Positions 59,265-64,000 of a stretch of DNA of 64,000 bases are shown in pieces. Under the pieces are notes generated by a model that had not been told where the DNA came from, made no database searches, and worked only from the letters and a program-made list of their open reading frames with translations. A program made the position numbers and the translations under genes. Origin of the DNA: Dolomitihabitans soli (GTDB taxonomy: Bacteria; Actinomycetota; Actinomycetes; Streptosporangiales; Streptosporangiaceae); assembly GCF_022213955.1 (NCBI RefSeq), contig NZ_JAKNTW010000002.1, positions 248,001 to 312,000 of the forward strand, read 5' to 3'. Every line of letters begins with the position of its first letter. The stretch's first letter is position 1.

Positions 59265-59452
59265 GCCCGGAAGGGCTGGTCTCACGTGATCACGAAACCC
59301 GACCGGTACGGCCGGCCGTGATCGTGCTCACGGCCGGCCGTACGTCAGCGCCCGGCAGGGCTGGTCGCCCCTGATACGAAACCCGACCGGTACGGCCGGC
59401 CGTACGTCAGGGCCCGGAAGGGTTAGTCGCCCGTGATGACGAAGCCCGAGCC
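59265..59452. repeat. Three imperfect copies of the glucanase 3' end
   Basis: The sequence GCCCGGAAGGG.T.GTC....TGAT.ACGAA.CCCG occurs at 59412 (the true gene end with its stop), 59350 and 59265. The two outer copies are followed by ACCGGTACGGCCGGCCGT. Outer copies lack the stop because TTAG became CTGG. Confidence 0.8.
59307..59342. terminator. Very strong hairpin between convergent livF and the glucanase gene
   Basis: TACGGCCGGCCGTGA, loop TCGTGC, TCACGGCCGGCCGTA: 15 perfect pairs. It may serve both strands. Further ACGGCCGGCCGT 12-mers occur nearby. Confidence 0.7.
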
Positions 59453-62400
59453 TGGTTGCCGCACGATGTCGCCCTTGGCCGAGTTGGTTATGGTCACGTC
59501 GGTCAGGGTCGCGTCGCCGCGGGCGCCGCTCATGGCGAGGATGCCGGCGCCGTTGTTGGACTTGTCGATCCGGACGTTGTCTATCTTGACGCCGGGCATC
59601 GCGCCGCCGCCCGTCTTGAACTGGATGCCGTCGTAGGTCGAGTCGTGGACGTCGGTGTCGCGGATCGTGACTCCGGGGATGTCCCGGCTCGCCGCGAAGA
59701 GCGTGATGGCCCCGAACTCCTGGTCCTCGTTCCAGAAGACGCCGCCGCAACGGAAGAGCGCGTTGTTGGCGATCAGGGTCTGTCCCGAGAAGGGCAGGGG
59801 GTCGTGGTCGGTGGCCAGCATGATGCCCGGGTAGTTCATGGTGTCGTAGACGAGGTTGTTCTCGATCTTGTTGCCGTATCCGCCGTAGATCGCGATTCCG
59901 GTCGCCCGCCAGGGCAGTTGGATGGTGTTGTTGACGAAGGCGTTGTCGTGCCCGATGTCCACCGCCGGATCCTTGACGTACCGGTTGGCCCAGACCGCCA
60001 GGGAGTCGTCGCCGGTGGTGCGGAACGAGGAGTTGAACACCCGCGAGTTCCGCGTGCCGTTGCTGAAGTTGATGCCGTCGGCGTAGGTGTTGCGGATGCG
60101 CATGCCGGTGAATTCGAGCCCGTCGCCAGGGCCCCACAGGTCGGGGATGTTGTCGTAGTCACGGCCGACCCAGACGCCCACGTTGGCGTGCTCGATCCAG
60201 ACGTTGCTGATCTTGGTGTTCTCGCCGAACCGCCCGTTCAGGCCCACTCCGCCCTCGGCGTTGTCGGGCCCGCCACGGATACGGCCCGAGCCGAAGATGG
60301 CGATGTCGGAGATCTGGGTGTTGTCGTCGATGTCGAAGCCGAAGTTGCCCTCGTGCGGGTGGTTGATGCCGCCCACCACCAGATGCGGCTCGGTCAGGGT
60401 GTACAGCTGGGAGTGCCACATTCCCGCGCCGCGGATCGTGACGTTGCTGATGCCCACCTGGTTGTGGTTGCCGCGGTTCAGCGGATCGTCGGTGAGGATC
60501 TTCTGCTCCTGCCGCCACTGGCCCGGCGGGATCCAGACACAGCTGATGACACCGTTCTGGTCGTCCGTCACCGCTCGCTGGATGGCCGCGGTGTCGTCGA
60601 TCCCGTCACCCGGCACCGCGCCGTACCCCGTGATCGAGGTGCACCCGGCCGGCTGGCTCGCCGGTGGCGCCACCTGCTCCAGGTCGATCAGGTCGACGAT
60701 GTAGAACGCGGCCGTGTCGGTCGCGTCGCGCTGCAACCGGAACCTGGTGCCCGCCGGGTAGGTCGCGGAGAGCAACGCGTGCGACTCGTCGAACAACCGC
60801 CGGGCGTCGGCCTGGGGGGTGTTCGTCAGCGCTTCGGGGCCGTCGGTGTTCCCGTACAGCCAGCTGTGCCGGGAGGAGAGGGTCAGCTTCCGGGAGAAGG
60901 TGTCGTTGATGTAGAGGCTGATGGTGGCCTCGATGCCGCCGCCGTTCGGCGCGTCGGGGATGGAGTTGCGCACCACGATCGAGTTGGCCTGGTTGGTGGA
61001 GGTGAACTCGACGAACTGGCCCGTGCTGGTCAGCCGCACCGACTCCCGGCCGGACGACTCCGTCGCGAAGTTGGTGTGCCCGAACGTGCGCAGCGGGTCG
61101 GACACCAGCAGGGTGCCCTGGTACCTCGCGGCTTCGGCCTCGTACTCGACCCAGGGAACCGCCGCCCCGCGCCCGACCACGATGGACCGGGAGAACGTGT
61201 TGTTGTTCTCGTTGGTCTCGGCGACGGTGCCGGTCGCGTCGGCGGTGGCGGTGATGGTGGCTCCGCCGCTGGTGGCGGTCCAGGTGCCGTTGACGGTCAC
61301 GTTGGCGGTCGCGCCCGCGGCGATCGGCGGGGTGGTGGTGTCGAGGGTGGTGCCGCCCACCGTCAGGCGGGTGACCGTGGTCGCGCCCGTCGCGGTGATC
61401 CCGCGGTTGTTCACCGCCACGCTGAACGAGACCGCCGCTCCGACGGCCGGGTTCGGCGGGTTCGAGGTGACGCCGAGGACCTGCAGGTCGGGGCCGGGAG
61501 CCTGGGCGACCACCAGCGACGTCGGCGCGGTGAAGGTGTTGTTGGCCTCGTTCTGCTCGAAGACCGTGTTGTCCTCGTCCACCTTGGCGATGACCGGGTA
61601 CGTGCCCATGGCGCGGGTGCCGATGACGTGGGTCACCGTGGCGGAGCCGTTGACGGCCAGAGCGGGGACCGCGGCGGTGCCGACCAGCGTGCCGCCGAGG
61701 TAGAGGCTGACGCTGTCCGCGGCGGAGGCGGCGGTGCCCGCGTTCCTGACCGTGGCCGACAGCGTGATCGCGTTGGTCTCGGTCGGGGCGGCCGGGGTCC
61801 ACGTCAGGTTCGTGACCGTGAGGTCGGGGTTGGGCGCCGGGACGCCGATGACCTGGAACTCGGCGATCTGCCCGCCGGGCGCGCCGCTGTTGCTCGCGAA
61901 CTTCAGCTGGACGTCGGCGACGGTCGCGGCGAAGTCGATCTTCACCGAGTTGCCGCCGGCGGCCGGGTTGAAGGTGCGGTCGGCCGCCGGCACCAGGCTC
62001 TGGAAGGTCGTGGCGCTCTGCGAACGGCCCAGGATCTGGATGTTCTGCGTACGGGTGCCCCACGAGGAGTCGGGGTTGAGCTTCAGCACGACCGAGCTGA
62101 CGTCGGCGTTGGCGCCGAGCTTGACGGTCAGCGTGTTCGGGAACGCGCCCGAGTTGGCCTCCCAGTAGGTGGCCACGTCGTTGTCGTTCGCGTTGGCCGC
62201 GACGAACGAGTGCACGTGGCCGGACTCGGCCATCTCCTTGCCGATCGCCAGGTTCGTGCCGGGGCCGCCGGTTCCCGTCCTGGTCACGGTGTTGCTGTTG
62301 GCCGACCGGTTGCCCGCCGCGTCCCTGGCCCGCACGAAGTACGTCACGGTCGCCGACGCCGGCTGGTCGTCGGTGTAGGTCAGCACGTTGCCGACGCTTG

Positions 62401-63769
62401 CCCGCAGCTGGCCGTTGGCGTAGACGTCGTAGCCGGTGACGCCCACGTTGTCGGTCGAGGCGGTCCAGGTCAGCCGGATCTGGCCGGTGGCCGGCTGGGT
62501 GTAGGCGAGGTTGCCGGGCACCGACGGGTTCTCGGTGTCACCGCCCTGCTCGCCCTGGCGGGTCACGGCGTTGCTGTCGCCCGACTGGTTGCCCGCCGCG
62601 TCCTTGGCCCGCACCTGGTAGGTGACGGTCGCGGTCGCGGGCTGGGTGTCGGTGTAGGTGAGCACGTTGCCGACACTGGCCCGCAGCTGACCGTTGGCGT
62701 AGACGTCGTAGCCGGTGACGCCCACGTTGTCGGTCGAGGCGGTCCAGGTCAGCCGGATCTGGGTGCCCGAGGGCTGGGTGTAGGCGAGGTTGCCGGGCAC
62801 GGTCGGGGCCTGGTTGTCGGCGCCGGCGGGGCCGTACACCTCGAACTCGGAGATCTGGCCGGCCGCCCAGCCGGTGTTGGCGGTGATGTTCAGCCGTACG
62901 TACCGCGTGGTGACGGCGTTGAAGTTGATCGTCACCGTGTTGCCGCCGGCCGGGTTGAACACGTACGCCGCCGACCCGGAGATGTCGGTGAACGCCGAGC
63001 CGTTCGTGCTGCCCTGGACGGCGAGCGTCTGGGTGCGGCTGGGCCAGCCGGAGACCGGCAGTTTCAGCACGACGCGGCTGACGCCGACGGCGGCGCCGAG
63101 GTCGACCTGGAGCCACTCGGGGAAGACGTTGTTGTTGCTCTCCCAGTAGCTGGCCTGGTTGCCGTCGCCCGCGTTGCTCGCGACGTAGTTCTGCGAGACG
63201 CTGCTGGCGGTCATGATCTTGCCCGCGGCGAGGTTGCCGGAGCCGGGCCCGCCCGCGGTGCCGTAGATCTCGAACTCGGCGAGCTGCGCGGCCGGCCAGC
63301 CGGTGTTCGCCGTGACGTGCACGCGCACGTACCGGGTGGTCACGGCGGTGAAGTCGATCGTCACCGCGTTGCCGGTCGCCGGGTTGAAGGTACGGCCCGC
63401 CGACGCGACGATCGTGTTGTAGGTCGTGCCGTCGCCGCTGCCCTGGATCGACAGGGTCTGGGTACGGGTGGCCCACTCGGCCGGGGGCGGGACCTTCAGG
63501 ACGATCTGGTCGATGCCGGTCGCCGTGCCGAGGTCGATCGTGGCCGTCTGGGGAAGGGCGTTGTTGGCGCTCTCCCAGTAGGTGGCCTGGTTGCCGTCGT
63601 TGATGGAGGCCACGGCGTGGCCGGCGGTGGCGCTGCTCGCCGAGGCCGTCTTGCCGAGGGCGATGTTGGGGCCGCCCGCCGCGGCTGCCGGTACGACCGA
63701 CCCCGCGACGACCAGACCGGCGGCGACCACGGTCGCCACCCAGCGTAACGGTCCGTGCATCTTTCTCAT
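59423..63769 (-). CDS. Secreted multidomain alpha-1,3-glucanase (GH87-type)
   Basis: 1448 residues. Signal peptide (about 1-31). F5/8-C discoidin modules at about 35-165, 180-305 and 508-640 (NIALGKTASASS, NLAAGKIMTASS, NLAIGKEMAES). Two nearly identical FN3 domains at about 315-500. CARDB modules from about 646 and 760. A CBM35/6-like module begins VEYEAEAARYQG (about 875). A right-handed beta-helix runs from 1041 to the end (YGAVPGDGIDDTAAI). Asp about 1230 (YADGINF) and Asp-Asp about 1254-1255 (TGDDSLAVW) fit the GH87 catalytic triad. GH87 enzymes cut alpha-1,3-glucan of fungal walls or biofilms. The start is the ATG behind AGAAG at 63769. Another beta-helix hydrolase family remains possible. 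Confidence 0.88.
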   Translation of the reverse strand: MRKMHGPLRWVATVVAAGLVVAGSVVPAAAAGGPNIALGKTASASSATAGHAVASINDGNQATYWESANNALPQTATIDLGTATGIDQIVLKVPPPAEWATRTQTLSIQGSGDGTTYNTIVASAGRTFNPATGNAVTIDFTAVTTRYVRVHVTANTGWPAAQLAEFEIYGTAGGPGSGNLAAGKIMTASSVSQNYVASNAGDGNQASYWESNNNVFPEWLQVDLGAAVGVSRVVLKLPVSGWPSRTQTLAVQGSTNGSAFTDISGSAAYVFNPAGGNTVTINFNAVTTRYVRLNITANTGWAAGQISEFEVYGPAGADNQAPTVPGNLAYTQPSGTQIRLTWTASTDNVGVTGYDVYANGQLRASVGNVLTYTDTQPATATVTYQVRAKDAAGNQSGDSNAVTRQGEQGGDTENPSVPGNLAYTQPATGQIRLTWTASTDNVGVTGYDVYANGQLRASVGNVLTYTDDQPASATVTYFVRARDAAGNRSANSNTVTRTGTGGPGTNLAIGKEMAESGHVHSFVAANANDNDVATYWEANSGAFPNTLTVKLGANADVSSVVLKLNPDSSWGTRTQNIQILGRSQSATTFQSLVPAADRTFNPAAGGNSVKIDFAATVADVQLKFASNSGAPGGQIAEFQVIGVPAPNPDLTVTNLTWTPAAPTETNAITLSATVRNAGTAASAADSVSLYLGGTLVGTAAVPALAVNGSATVTHVIGTRAMGTYPVIAKVDEDNTVFEQNEANNTFTAPTSLVVAQAPGPDLQVLGVTSNPPNPAVGAAVSFSVAVNNRGITATGATTVTRLTVGGTTLDTTTPPIAAGATANVTVNGTWTATSGGATITATADATGTVAETNENNNTFSRSIVVGRGAAVPWVEYEAEAARYQGTLLVSDPLRTFGHTNFATESSGRESVRLTSTGQFVEFTSTNQANSIVVRNSIPDAPNGGGIEATISLYINDTFSRKLTLSSRHSWLYGNTDGPEALTNTPQADARRLFDESHALLSATYPAGTRFRLQRDATDTAAFYIVDLIDLEQVAPPASQPAGCTSITGYGAVPGDGIDDTAAIQRAVTDDQNGVISCVWIPPGQWRQEQKILTDDPLNRGNHNQVGISNVTIRGAGMWHSQLYTLTEPHLVVGGINHPHEGNFGFDIDDNTQISDIAIFGSGRIRGGPDNAEGGVGLNGRFGENTKISNVWIEHANVGVWVGRDYDNIPDLWGPGDGLEFTGMRIRNTYADGINFSNGTRNSRVFNSSFRTTGDDSLAVWANRYVKDPAVDIGHDNAFVNNTIQLPWRATGIAIYGGYGNKIENNLVYDTMNYPGIMLATDHDPLPFSGQTLIANNALFRCGGVFWNEDQEFGAITLFAASRDIPGVTIRDTDVHDSTYDGIQFKTGGGAMPGVKIDNVRIDKSNNGAGILAMSGARGDATLTDVTITNSAKGDIVRQPGSGFVITGD
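62361..62801. repeat. Near-identical FN3-encoding DNA repeats in the glucanase gene
   Basis: About 160 bp starting at 62361 recurs at 62640 (period 279 bp) with few changes, including the ACGTTGCCGACRCT and ACGTCGTAGCCGGTGACG blocks. Recent FN3 duplication or gene conversion. Confidence 0.8.
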
Positions 63770-64000
63770 TCGCGTTCTTCTATCTCTCGTCAAGCACGAC
63801 AGGGTCGGGGCGGAAAGGCATGCGCCTTCACCGCACACGGATGGGGGCAGGCACATGGACGCCAGGGCATCCCTGAAGTTGCGAGGAACAGCGAGAAAAT
63901 GAACGTCGCTTTGCACGATTCTTGCGTAGCGTTGGCCAAAGGTTACATACGCGCTACGGTCGCGTCAACGGGTGTGAAACAGCTTTCTGCACCGGCCCCA
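63770..64000. other. Upstream region of the glucanase gene to the window end
   Basis: No gene on either strand. AT-richer DNA at 63890-63950 should hold the minus-strand promoter. GTAGCG/CGCTAC (63926-63957) is a weak dyad. Confidence 0.4.

Noticed and set aside
59456-63748. 1430-codon open frame on the plus strand
   Set aside because: Antisense shadow of the GH87 gene. Its Gly/Arg/Val/Asp-biased composition has no domains, while the minus-strand frame gives seven clear modules.

Overview
The window is high-GC DNA with frequent GTG/TTG starts, ATGA-type stop/start overlaps and regulator families (IclR, LacI, TetR, MarR) typical of a filamentous soil actinobacterium. The gene families would fit Streptosporangiales or a relative, but that placement is inference. 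No phage, integrase, CRISPR array or complete IS is visible. It looks like a chromosomal accessory arm rich in catabolic operons, transporters and secreted enzymes.

Layout. 0-3.1 kb: two tandem CrtI-like FAD oxidoreductases (the first cut by the window edge) and a zinc-free MDR reductase. 3.1-3.7 kb: a promoter, a 29-codon Cys-rich small ORF ending in a hairpin, and tRNA-Cys. 3.8-6.9 kb: a luciferase-like monooxygenase fused to a hemerythrin domain, an azoreductase, and a divergent MarR regulator. 7.4-9.8 kb: a MerR-like HTH/TOBE protein with modB and modC, without modA. 10-11.8 kb: small membrane proteins and a putative DNA-binding protein. 12-18.2 kb: a peptide ABC importer operon with a built-in serine hydrolase and a fused double ATPase. 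18.4-20.4 kb: ThuA, TetR and a peroxiredoxin-like protein, followed by a 19-copy heptamer repeat. 20.5-24.1 kb: an RsbW-like ATPase, alpha/beta hydrolase, P450 and IclR operon. 25.4-31 kb: a sugar locus with an IlvD/Edd dehydratase, LacI regulator and divergent GH42 beta-galactosidase.

31.7-38.3 kb holds an orphan DUF4255/Pvc16 protein, two small secreted proteins that share a duplicated promoter and signal-peptide module but differ in the mature part, a winged-helix regulator, an asparagine synthase and a surface protein. 38.4-44.6 kb is a shikimate-to-protocatechuate locus: MHS transporter, MBL lactonase, shikimate/quinate dehydrogenase, dehydroshikimate dehydratase and TetR. Two near-identical operators occur here, and a third lies 10 kb away in front of a LIV-type ABC importer (54.5-59.2 kb). 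They suggest that one TetR regulon links the transporter to shikimate catabolism.

44.7-54.4 kb: a secreted ThuA protein, a Tat-exported quinoprotein-like beta-propeller, CoA-transferase plus citryl-CoA lyase under an IclR regulator, then aldehyde dehydrogenase and a TPP enzyme. GGTCC-type palindromes sit at the divergent promoters of this block. 59.4-63.8 kb: a 1448-residue secreted GH87-type alpha-1,3-glucanase with discoidin, FN3, CARDB and carbohydrate-binding modules. Its 3' end has been partly duplicated downstream.

Gene debris (an unidentified fragment at 18.2 kb, LamG at 33.1 kb, asparaginase at 48.2 kb) and several tandem repeats show that the region is being remodelled. The points most worth testing are the three-site TetR regulon, the duplicated secretion module, the Cys-rich leader next to tRNA-Cys and the IclR palindromes.
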